Part shown: positions 1 through 5,831 of the stretch, piece after piece
Numbering within the stretch: position 1 is the stretch's first letter
Layout: each line of letters opens with the position of its first letter
Assembly: GCA_934728205.1 (NCBI GenBank)
Contig: CAKVEH010000013.1
Span: 1 to 14,442, forward strand
DNA: 14,442 nucleotides
From: an uncultured Helicobacteraceae bacterium
GTDB taxonomy: Bacteria > Campylobacterota > Campylobacteria > Campylobacterales > Helicobacteraceae
Direction: 5' to 3'
Notes under the pieces: model-generated
What the model saw: only the letters and a program-made list of their open reading frames with translations
Database searches by the model: none
Told to the model about the DNA's origin: nothing
Made by a program: the position numbers and the translations under genes

Positions 1-954
1 GGTGATAGAGTGTTCCCAAATACTTGGGAAGTTTCTGATTTGTATGTCAAATATGATAATTCTGCAATTTCTGTGGCTGGCGGACGCTTTGATGTGGGGG
101 AGTTCTATCACGGCGTAAATGGCAAGGAATACACAGGAATGGATTACCTTTGGGGTAACATTCAAGGTGTGGCATTTAATCTTAAAGCAAGTAGCTTTGG
201 CTTTTGGGCGTTATGGATGAATTCAAAACTCGGCGCAAATGGCAACTACAATAGAATGAGCTATGAATTGGCGAGTTTTAATAACTTTGTGAGCTGGAAG
301 CACGGACATCAAGGCGAAGTGTTTATGAGTGGGCTTGATTTTGACTTTCAAGGATTTAAGCTAAGCCCATTTGCCTTTTATGATACAAATACCCAAAATA
401 ACGCAACAGCAGGCTCTAGGCCTGTCCTCACTGCTGGAGCAAAGGCGGTTATTGATGTGAGTGTGAGTGGATTTGAATCTATCACTACCATTCGTGGATT
501 GTGGCAGGATTATAAGAGTAATGGCGTTAAAAACAATCCTTTAATGTTGTGGATTGATGAGGAGCTTATATTTGCTGAAATTTTTAAGTTTGGTGCTGGA
601 TATATTGCAAACAACCAAGATGGAGTGATTTTGTATGGCAATGATAAAAGTCGATTCTACGGGTATCGCTCAAATGCTCTTTACTGGCACACAAGCCCCA
701 TTTATTATGGTGGGAAGACAGGCGTTTGGTATGTGTTTGCTGGGATTAAGCCAGATTCTCGCTTAGAGCTTGATTTGCTTGCTTCAGGTGGGGATTATGA
801 TGAGTATTCAGCGGTGCTTAGTTTTCGATTCTTTGGTGATGAGAATGCAATCAATGGCAAACTTGGTGGAGGCTTTGTAAGCACAAGACCGGGCTGGAAT
901 GATGATGTAAAAAGCCGCAACAATGTGATTGCTTTTGTGAAGTTTTCTTTCTAA
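1..954 (+). CDS. Outer-membrane porin, Helicobacter Hof/OprD-like family, 5'-truncated by window edge
   Basis: The reading frame is open from base 1 (Gly-Asp-Arg before the first GTG at 10), so the gene starts outside the window and 317 codons are visible. The protein is rich in aromatic residues and glycine, with alternating hydrophobic strands typical of an outer-membrane beta-barrel. It ends in Phe-Val-Lys-Phe-Ser-Phe, with the terminal aromatic residue that serves as the BAM insertion signal. Near the visible N-terminus the strand GGRFDVGEFYHG and the following WGNIQGVAF resemble the Hof proteins of Helicobacter, which are OprD-like porins of roughly 450-530 residues; about a third would therefore be missing. 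The likely role is diffusion of small solutes across the outer membrane; the substrate cannot be read from the sequence. It is convergent with nadV. The family assignment is from recall of family features and is moderately firm; the barrel nature is firmer. Confidence 0.75.
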   Translation, partial: GDRVFPNTWEVSDLYVKYDNSAISVAGGRFDVGEFYHGVNGKEYTGMDYLWGNIQGVAFNLKASSFGFWALWMNSKLGANGNYNRMSYELASFNNFVSWKHGHQGEVFMSGLDFDFQGFKLSPFAFYDTNTQNNATAGSRPVLTAGAKAVIDVSVSGFESITTIRGLWQDYKSNGVKNNPLMLWIDEELIFAEIFKFGAGYIANNQDGVILYGNDKSRFYGYRSNALYWHTSPIYYGGKTGVWYVFAGIKPDSRLELDLLASGGDYDEYSAVLSFRFFGDENAINGKLGGGFVSTRPGWNDDVKSRNNVIAFVKFSF

Positions 955-966
955 TTTCTTATGATG

Positions 967-997
967 AGAATCTAGTCCTTTTAAGAGGCTAGATTCT
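967..997. terminator. Hairpin between convergent porin and nadV genes
   Basis: AGAATCTAG at 967-975 pairs perfectly with CTAGATTCT at 989-997 (9 bp), extended by a T-G and a C-G pair, with a loop of about 9 bases. It lies 12 bases after the porin stop and 2 bases beyond the nadV stop, where a shared bidirectional terminator is expected. Neither side has a strong U-run immediately after the stem, so termination may be weak or may need processing. The stem is also built from the AGATTC/GAATCT motif that is abundant in this window. Confidence 0.5.
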
Positions 998-999
998 TA

Positions 1000-2451
1000 C
1001 TATTTGCTTTTTCCCAATACGCGCAAAAACTCCGCTTTGACATATTTTCGCAATTCGCTTAACGAGGGAATGGCTAAATCACCATTGAGTAAGTCATTTT
1101 CTAAATCGCCATCCAAAAATTGCACGCTTTTGCGTGTGTGCTTATCTATGCCGACTTTGCCAGAGAGTGAGAGCTTTTCGCCCCCTGTGATTGGAGATTT
1201 TATAAGGTGCTTATTTTCGCCATTTATCCGTGCCCAAGTCATTTTGCTTACTAATCCCACATCATCGCGTATGCCAGAGTTATACGCATAGCTACCAACC
1301 CCAAAGCATAAAAACTCTGTGGGGTTATAGCCATTGTCCTTACACCAGCTATACACCGCGCGTGCGCGCTCCACCGTGATGGCATCGCCATAGATTATAC
1401 GCACTTTATCGAGCCCAAAATATTCATTAAGCAGTCGTATTATGCCTTTGCGTGCGCGCTCATCGCTCGCGCTCGCATCGCCTGTGAGGATTAAAAACGG
1501 GTCTCCAGAATCAGGACGCAGCACGATAGGAAATGCGCGTTTTTGTATCATCGCATTTGCTTCACTATCGCACTTTAGCTGCTCGATAATCTCCCAAAGA
1601 TTCCAAGTGTCTGAAACGATTGAAACCATTGATTTGGGGAATGCGCTCATAATGCGCTTAAAGCTCTCCACTTCGGCTTCTTGCCCGCCTAGACACATTA
1701 CGCTATGCTCGCTTGCGGGGATTGAGCCTACGAGATGTGCCTGTGCGCCGTATTCGTCATAGAGATTTTTGAGTGCCATCATAGAATCTGTGCCATTAAA
1801 AAACAAAATATGCGCCATAGATGAATTATAGCAATCATCAATGCCATTCATTCCGCGTTGTGCGAAATCGTGGAAATTATAACTCTCATCAAGGTAGTAT
1901 CCTAAGCAATCGTATTCTACGCGCTTAAAGCGCGCTGCGTTTGTCGCTACAAGGCAGGGTTTCCAAATTTGAGAATTTAAATAAGTTTCTATGAAATTCA
2001 CAAACCAACAATGCTCGGCTTGGGTAGATTGAAGCGTAATGATGGGCGAGTGCGAGGGGATAAAGCTCCCCTCAGGCACGACTTTAAGCTGAATTGGCAA
2101 TTCTTTTGGGAGGCTAAGCCATTTGTTGATGAGAAATTCGTAGGATTCTTGGGATTTATCTAACTTCATAAAATCGCTATATAAAAACTCTAAACCTGCT
2201 TTAATTGTGGCTTCATCTGTGGCTTTAAATTCTGCATAAAGGGTGTGGAGTTTGGCGATTGCTTGGCGCATACCAAATGCTACGATATGCCCATTTAGCG
2301 CACTTAAATCAAGTCGTGGATTGCGACAATATAGCGTGCTATATACACATTCTAAGCCTTGTGGATACATCGCTGCGTGCGTGTATTTATAACAATCCGC
2401 GATAAAAAGTAGCGCAGGCAAAGCAGAGTTATTTGCCGTGTTTTTTGTCAT
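1000..2451 (-). CDS. nadV: Nicotinamide phosphoribosyltransferase (NAMPT/NadV)
   Basis: It converts nicotinamide and PRPP to nicotinamide mononucleotide, the one-step salvage route to NAD in the cytoplasm. Residue numbers below count from an ATG at 2460. Family motifs appear in order: DCYKYTHAAMYP (22-33), HDFAQRG (197-203; Phe199 and Arg202 match the nicotinamide-stacking Phe193 and Arg196 of human NAMPT), NGTDS (222-226; Asp225 matches the specificity Asp219), PASEHS with the phosphorylated catalytic His252 (human His247), SIVSD (280-284) and LRPDSGDP (314-321; Arg315, Asp317). Full length of about 480 residues fits the family. Two ATGs are possible, at 2460 and 2451. AAGG touches the first but sits 8 bases before the second, so 2451 is preferred. 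It stands alone, without nadM, nadR or a nicotinamide transporter, between a porin and fbaA. The NMN must be adenylated by an enzyme encoded elsewhere. All key active-site residues are present, so it should be active. Confidence 0.95.
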   Translation of the reverse strand: MTKNTANNSALPALLFIADCYKYTHAAMYPQGLECVYSTLYCRNPRLDLSALNGHIVAFGMRQAIAKLHTLYAEFKATDEATIKAGLEFLYSDFMKLDKSQESYEFLINKWLSLPKELPIQLKVVPEGSFIPSHSPIITLQSTQAEHCWFVNFIETYLNSQIWKPCLVATNAARFKRVEYDCLGYYLDESYNFHDFAQRGMNGIDDCYNSSMAHILFFNGTDSMMALKNLYDEYGAQAHLVGSIPASEHSVMCLGGQEAEVESFKRIMSAFPKSMVSIVSDTWNLWEIIEQLKCDSEANAMIQKRAFPIVLRPDSGDPFLILTGDASASDERARKGIIRLLNEYFGLDKVRIIYGDAITVERARAVYSWCKDNGYNPTEFLCFGVGSYAYNSGIRDDVGLVSKMTWARINGENKHLIKSPITGGEKLSLSGKVGIDKHTRKSVQFLDGDLENDLLNGDLAIPSLSELRKYVKAEFLRVLGKSK

Positions 2452-2471
2452 TACATACATCCTTGTTTGTT

Positions 2472-2477
2472 TTTATA
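2472..2477 (-). promoter_or_regulatory. Possible -10 element of nadV
   Basis: On the minus strand the sequence CATTATATAAAA offers TATAAA or TATATA about 21 bases before the preferred nadV start, which would give a very short 5' leader. Epsilonproteobacterial promoters rely mainly on the -10 box and AT-rich upstream DNA, which is present. No convincing -35 is seen. The assignment is inferred from position and base composition only. Confidence 0.3.
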
Positions 2478-2501
2478 TAATGACAAAGCGATTTTTATTC
2501 C

Positions 2502-2536
2502 TTAGATTCTTAAAATTTATATTTTTAAGAATCTAA
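2502..2536. terminator. Perfect 14-bp hairpin in the fbaA-nadV spacer
   Basis: TTAGATTCTTAAAA (2502-2515) is the exact reverse complement of TTTTAAGAATCTAA (2523-2536), with a 7-base loop. On the plus strand it is followed by TTTT, but no plus-strand gene ends here. On the minus strand it lies 70 bases downstream of the fbaA stop and upstream of nadV, so it is the best candidate to separate those two transcripts, although no U-run follows it in that direction. It is made of AGATTC/GAATCT units and belongs to the motif cluster described separately. Confidence 0.45.
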
Positions 2537-2603
2537 TTTTGCTAGATTTGGACTAGATTCTCCATAGATTCTTAGATTTGCCAAATTTTATATGCCTAGA
2601 TTT
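2504..2603. repeat. Cluster of AGATTC/GAATCT and AGATTT motifs in intergenic DNA
   Basis: Within 100 bases AGATTC or its complement occurs four times (2504, 2529, 2555, 2566) and AGATTT three times (2544, 2574, 2598), mostly preceded by CT or TT. Random expectation for the exact hexamer on both strands in this length is well below one. The same hexamer recurs through the window (for example 968, 991, 3533, 7052, 8199, 13767). It contains GATTC, a GANTC methylation-type site. The function is unknown. Confidence 0.6.
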
Positions 2604-2605
2604 TG

Positions 2606-3529
2606 CTAAATCTTGCCCGCAGAGCCTAGCACTTCCATTCGCTCGGCGATTACTGCACTCATCGCCTCCATCGCAGGGGTGAAAAACTTGCGCAAATCAA
2701 ACTGCGTGGGGTCGTCATTTGCTACCTTTCGCACTTGCGCCATAAAGGCTATGCGCAAATCTGTGTCGGTATTTACTTTGTTGATTCCGCCTTTTACCGC
2801 TTCTTGCAAGAAATCAAAAGGCACACCTTTGCTACCTTTTAAATCGCCACCTGTGGAGAGGAAAGACTCGCGCACATACTCTGGTATCGCGCTTGCGCCG
2901 TGCAAAACTAGCGGGATATTAGTGCGCTTTTTGACTTCTTGGAGTCGGGCAAAATCTAGCTTTGGCTCGCCTTTGAATTTAAACGCGCCGTGGCTTGTGC
3001 CAATGGCTGGGGCTAGGAAATCCACCTTACTTTTAGCGACAAACTCCTCTGCTTCTGCAGGATTGACTAGCACGGCATCTGCCTCGCTTACAGAGATATT
3101 ATCTTCGATACCTTGCAATCGCCCTAGCTCCGCTTCTACGCTCACACCTTTGCTGTGGGCATATTCGACAACTTGCGTGGTGAGGGCGAGATTTTGGGAA
3201 AACTCGTGGTGAGAGGCGTCAATCATCACGGAGGTAAATCCCGCGTCAATGGCCTTTTTGCACGATTCAAAACTTGTGCCGTGGTCTAGGTGGAGTGCCA
3301 CAGGGATATGGCTATATCGGCTTGCCATTGTCCTTGCGAGATTTACCACCATATCGATGCCGAGATATTTTATCGCGCCCTCGCTTGCTTGGATAATAAG
3401 CGGGGATTTTGCTTTATCAGCGGCAAGAAATATCGCATTTAGCATTTCAAAATTGACAAAATTAAACGCGCCCACACCATAGCTCTCTTTGTGGGCTTTT
3501 TGGAGGATTTCATTTCCTGTAACTAGCAT
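2606..3529 (-). CDS. fbaA: Class II fructose-1,6-bisphosphate aldolase
   Basis: This zinc enzyme interconverts fructose 1,6-bisphosphate with glyceraldehyde 3-phosphate and dihydroxyacetone phosphate. In Helicobacter, which lacks a complete classical glycolysis, it is thought to act mainly in gluconeogenesis. The length of 307 residues equals that of the H. pylori enzyme, and long stretches are near-identical to it as I recall it. The motif HLDHG carries catalytic Asp82 and zinc ligand His83; the other two zinc ligands are His180 (GTSHG) and His210 (VLHGAS). The loop GGDLKGSKGVPF and the NTDTDLR phosphate-binding segment are intact. AAGGAG lies 5 bases before the ATG, which supports this start. 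It appears monocistronic, with nadV downstream behind a hairpin. Confidence 0.97.
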   Translation of the reverse strand: MLVTGNEILQKAHKESYGVGAFNFVNFEMLNAIFLAADKAKSPLIIQASEGAIKYLGIDMVVNLARTMASRYSHIPVALHLDHGTSFESCKKAIDAGFTSVMIDASHHEFSQNLALTTQVVEYAHSKGVSVEAELGRLQGIEDNISVSEADAVLVNPAEAEEFVAKSKVDFLAPAIGTSHGAFKFKGEPKLDFARLQEVKKRTNIPLVLHGASAIPEYVRESFLSTGGDLKGSKGVPFDFLQEAVKGGINKVNTDTDLRIAFMAQVRKVANDDPTQFDLRKFFTPAMEAMSAVIAERMEVLGSAGKI

Positions 3530-3578
3530 AGATTCTCCTTATAATGTAAGATGAGATTTTTATCAAATTCACGGAGAA

Positions 3579-3584
3579 ATTGTA
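3579..3584 (-). promoter_or_regulatory. Possible -10 element of fbaA
   Basis: On the minus strand TACAAT (one mismatch to TATAAT) lies about 50 bases upstream of the fbaA ATG in AT-rich sequence, just beyond the stop codon of the preceding gene. No clear -35 is visible. The call is inferred from position and similarity only. Confidence 0.3.
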
Positions 3585-3585
3585 G

Positions 3586-3906
3586 CTAAATTTTCATTAT
3601 AAAATCAGGATGAAATTTATAAACTTTGTTTTTTACCTTGATAAGAATCCCTGTATTTAAAAGTTGCTTAAAAGTTTTTACCACCGTTGGCTTGGATACA
3701 TCAATGTTGGCGATAATGTCCTCATAGCTCCCGTGAAATATACTATCTTCATCTGAATGCTCAATAAGATACTTAATAATCTCAATCTTTTTACCACCTA
3801 CAAAAGTCCCTATTGCTTTAATAAGAATATTTTGTGATTCAATTTGTTGGGCTTGAGAGAATGGAAGCATTGTTTTTTGCATTGTGCGTAAAAGCCCACT
3901 AATCAA
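3586..3906 (-). CDS. C-terminal half of a split response regulator: receiver helix 5 plus RepL-like winged helix
   Basis: This open frame of about 106 codons overlaps the end of the receiver-domain gene by 8 bases and is shifted by one base. Its only early start is a TTG with no Shine-Dalgarno sequence. Its first residues (SGLLRTMQKTMLP) look like the fifth helix of a receiver domain, which the upstream frame lacks after its Lys-Pro-Ile-Asp. The body (GSYEDIIANIDVSKPTVVKTF, then LLNTGILIKVKNKVYKFHP) reads as a helix-turn-helix followed by a beta-wing, similar to the RepL-type winged helices used as output domains in campylobacterial response regulators. The best reading is that 3586-4252 was a single response regulator of about 220 residues with DNA-binding output, now interrupted by an indel near 3900. 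Whether this half is translated is unknown. The RepL similarity is from pattern recall, not an alignment. Confidence 0.6.
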   Translation of the reverse strand: MISGLLRTMQKTMLPFSQAQQIESQNILIKAIGTFVGGKKIEIIKYLIEHSDEDSIFHGSYEDIIANIDVSKPTVVKTFKQLLNTGILIKVKNKVYKFHPDFIMKI

Positions 3907-4252
3907 TAGGCTTTACCACATAATTATCCACTTTAAGCTCAATAGCATCAAGGAGATATTTTACTTCTGTATGCGCTGTGGTGATGATTACAGGGATATT
4001 TGCTTGGTTGGATTTACGGATTGCGGAGATAAACTCTAACCCATTCATTTTTGGCATTAAAATATCTGTAAGCACAATATCAATTTTGTGCATACTAAAG
4101 ATTTTCCACGCCTCTTGTCCGTCCTTTGCGGTTATGAGCCTGCCGACATAATCACCCAGCACCATTGAAGTGAGATTAAGTGTATCTTCATCATCTTCAA
4201 CATACAACACTGTGAGCTTCTGTAAGTCTTGTATTTCCTTGCTTATTTCCAT
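3899..4252 (-). CDS. Response regulator receiver domain, truncated after beta-strand 5 by a frameshift
   Basis: The receiver fold is clear: LYVEDDE gives the acidic pocket (Glu19, Asp20), LTDILMP the phosphoacceptor Asp63, IITTAHT the switch Thr91 or Thr92, and VVKPID the invariant Lys114-Pro. The frame then stops at residue 117. A complete receiver needs a further helix (alpha 5), which is found in the overlapping frame immediately downstream. As it stands the product would be a receiver lacking its last helix and any output domain, probably unstable or unable to signal. It starts 3 bases after the histidine kinase stop, so the two are translationally coupled cognate partners. Single-domain regulators do exist, but they keep helix 5, so disruption by an indel is favoured over a natural CheY-like protein. 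Confidence 0.8.
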   Translation of the reverse strand: MEISKEIQDLQKLTVLYVEDDEDTLNLTSMVLGDYVGRLITAKDGQEAWKIFSMHKIDIVLTDILMPKMNGLEFISAIRKSNQANIPVIITTAHTEVKYLLDAIELKVDNYVVKPID

Positions 4253-4255
4253 ATT

Positions 4256-5779
4256 TTAGTTCGTCCTTGCGCATTTTTGAATAGCATTTAGTTTTAATGG
4301 AATCGTGATGCTAAATAAGCTACCATTATAAGTATTTTGTCCTAAAGATTCAATATTTTTCACATCTATTTGTCCAAAAAATTGTTTTTCAATGATTTGC
4401 TTTGCCATATAAAGTCCAATACCCGTGCCTTTTGCCTTATGTTTCGTTGTGAAATAAGGCTCAAAAATTTTTTCAATATTATTTGGCTTTATTCCGCCTG
4501 CATTGTCCTTGACATAAATGTAGAGATTCTCCTCATCTTTGCCTATGGATATTTGTATGAGATTTGTATCTCTAGGATTTTTTAGCCCCTTAAATGCGTC
4601 AATGGCATTATTCACAAGCACAAAAATCACTTGAGTAAAGGTGTTTTCATAGCCCAAAACTTCATAATCACCATTAGAAAAATCATTTTGTATAGTGATT
4701 TTATTATCCCTTAACACGGGGTTTATAAGCTCTAAAGATTCTGTAATGGCATTTTGGATACTAAAATATGTTTTTTGCACTTCTGGGCGGAAAAAATTAC
4801 TAAAACTCTCAATAGTCTCACTCATATTTTTAGCGATTTTTAAACCATATTGTGTTTGTGCTCGTATGAATTCCTCACTCAGTTTGCCATTTTCTTGTTT
4901 GGTTTGGAAACTTTGAATAAGCAATGTAAGTGAATTTAGTGGCTGTCGCCATTGATGAGCGATATTATGGAGCATTTCACCCACCGAAGCAAGTCTTGCT
5001 TGCTGATAAATAAGTAAATCTTTTTTTTGATTTTGGGCGACTTCAAGTTCGATAGATTTTTGGAGGTTGGCGTTAATGTTTTGGAGTTCGAGTGTTTTTT
5101 GCTTGACAAGATTCTCTAAATCTGCATAACTCTCATCAATAGAATCTGCAATACTTTTAGAAAGGAACAAAAACGCCCCCGCAAGCACACTTACAAAAAA
5201 CCCAAGCAAAATAAGACTTGAATGATAAATAGAATCACTAATAGCTTTATTATGAGTAGAGAGTTGTATATTGATTTCAAAGAGTTGTAAAAACAATTCA
5301 TTAAGTTTTTGTGTGTCTAAAGATTCTCCTAAAAATAAAAAATCTATTTGCTCCATAATGTCTTGTTGTTGATTAGTGAGAATGTCTGTCTGCTCCCCTA
5401 ATTCTTTTGTGTAGTAATTTTGGTAAAAAGAGTGAATTGCTACTAAAATTTTATGCCCATTTTCTTGTTCTTGTAGTTTGTGTTTATACCGCTCCCAAAG
5501 ATTTTTTATTTTGTGAAGTTGCGTGGAATCTTCGACATTGTATTGGCTTAAAACCAGAATCTGATTGTAAGTCATATTTGTTTGTGTTTTGGTGTAATTT
5601 CTATCATAATCGCCCTTTAATCCTGTGAGTGAAAGTAATCCTGTGAATGAGCAAAGCATAAATGTCGTGCCAATTAGCCACATTAAAATACTTGTTTTTT
5701 GTTTGGTTGAAATATTTTTAAAATATCCTTTGGTGCGCGTTAGAATTTGTATTTTGCCCCCCCCCCCTAAAGATTTCAT
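4256..5779 (-). CDS. Membrane sensor histidine kinase with poly-G phase-variation tract
   Basis: This is the sensor of a two-component system and transfers phosphate to the adjacent receiver. In order: a short cytoplasmic start, transmembrane segment about 30-54, a periplasmic helical sensor region about 55-187, transmembrane segment about 188-207, a coiled coil about 215-258, the dimerisation and phosphotransfer domain with His275 in HNIAHQWRQPL, and an ATPase domain with N box VNNAID (389-394), G1 box DNAGG (425-429), F box FEPYFTT and G2 box GTGIGL (451-456). The HQWRQPL box is typical of campylobacterial kinases. No PAS or HAMP domain is recognisable. Codons 5-8 are made of 11 consecutive G, in frame here. 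The ATG is supported by AGGGG five bases upstream. It follows uvrC by 52 bases. The ligand is unknown. Confidence 0.93.
   Translation of the reverse strand: MKSLGGGGKIQILTRTKGYFKNISTKQKTSILMWLIGTTFMLCSFTGLLSLTGLKGDYDRNYTKTQTNMTYNQILVLSQYNVEDSTQLHKIKNLWERYKHKLQEQENGHKILVAIHSFYQNYYTKELGEQTDILTNQQQDIMEQIDFLFLGESLDTQKLNELFLQLFEINIQLSTHNKAISDSIYHSSLILLGFFVSVLAGAFLFLSKSIADSIDESYADLENLVKQKTLELQNINANLQKSIELEVAQNQKKDLLIYQQARLASVGEMLHNIAHQWRQPLNSLTLLIQSFQTKQENGKLSEEFIRAQTQYGLKIAKNMSETIESFSNFFRPEVQKTYFSIQNAITESLELINPVLRDNKITIQNDFSNGDYEVLGYENTFTQVIFVLVNNAIDAFKGLKNPRDTNLIQISIGKDEENLYIYVKDNAGGIKPNNIEKIFEPYFTTKHKAKGTGIGLYMAKQIIEKQFFGQIDVKNIESLGQNTYNGSLFSITIPLKLNAIQKCARTN
5757..5767 (-). repeat. Poly-G(11) tract in codons 5-8 of the histidine kinase (phase-variation switch)
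   Basis: The plus strand shows 11 consecutive C, read as G on the coding strand directly after ATG-AAA-TCT-TTA. With 11 G the 507-residue kinase is in frame. With 10 G translation would stop after 12 codons, and with 12 G after 20 codons, as read directly from the downstream sequence. Long G/C homopolymers near gene starts are established sites of slipped-strand phase variation in Helicobacter and Campylobacter. This is the only such G/C tract I found in the window. Confidence 0.92.
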
Positions 5780-5831
5780 TTTTACCCCTTTTGTAGCGTG
5801 GTTAAGTTTAGAGATTGATTGGGGTTTGTAA

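Noticed and set aside
1350..1380. GC-rich stretch within nadV as evidence of recent transfer
   Set aside because: The high GC is local and due to Ala/Arg codons; neighbouring fbaA has similar stretches. Composition alone does not show transfer, and no mobile element is nearby.
2476..2481. Perfect TATAAT on the plus strand upstream of nadV
   Set aside because: No plus-strand gene or RNA is visible downstream; the sequence is probably part of the AT-rich nadV promoter read on the other strand.
2613..3212. Long plus-strand open frame of 199 codons opposite fbaA
   Set aside because: It is antisense to a clearly conserved aldolase gene, with low-complexity Ser/Ala-rich composition and no ribosome site; it is a shadow frame.
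3893..3910. Programmed frameshift joining the two response-regulator halves
   Set aside because: There is no slippery heptamer, no internal Shine-Dalgarno-like stimulator at the right distance and no evident downstream structure; an indel mutation or sequencing error is simpler.
5021..5028. A8/T8 homopolymer inside the histidine kinase gene
   Set aside because: It is in mid-gene in AT-rich DNA, where runs of this length are common and mutate less than G/C runs; the frame is intact. It is not called a second switch.
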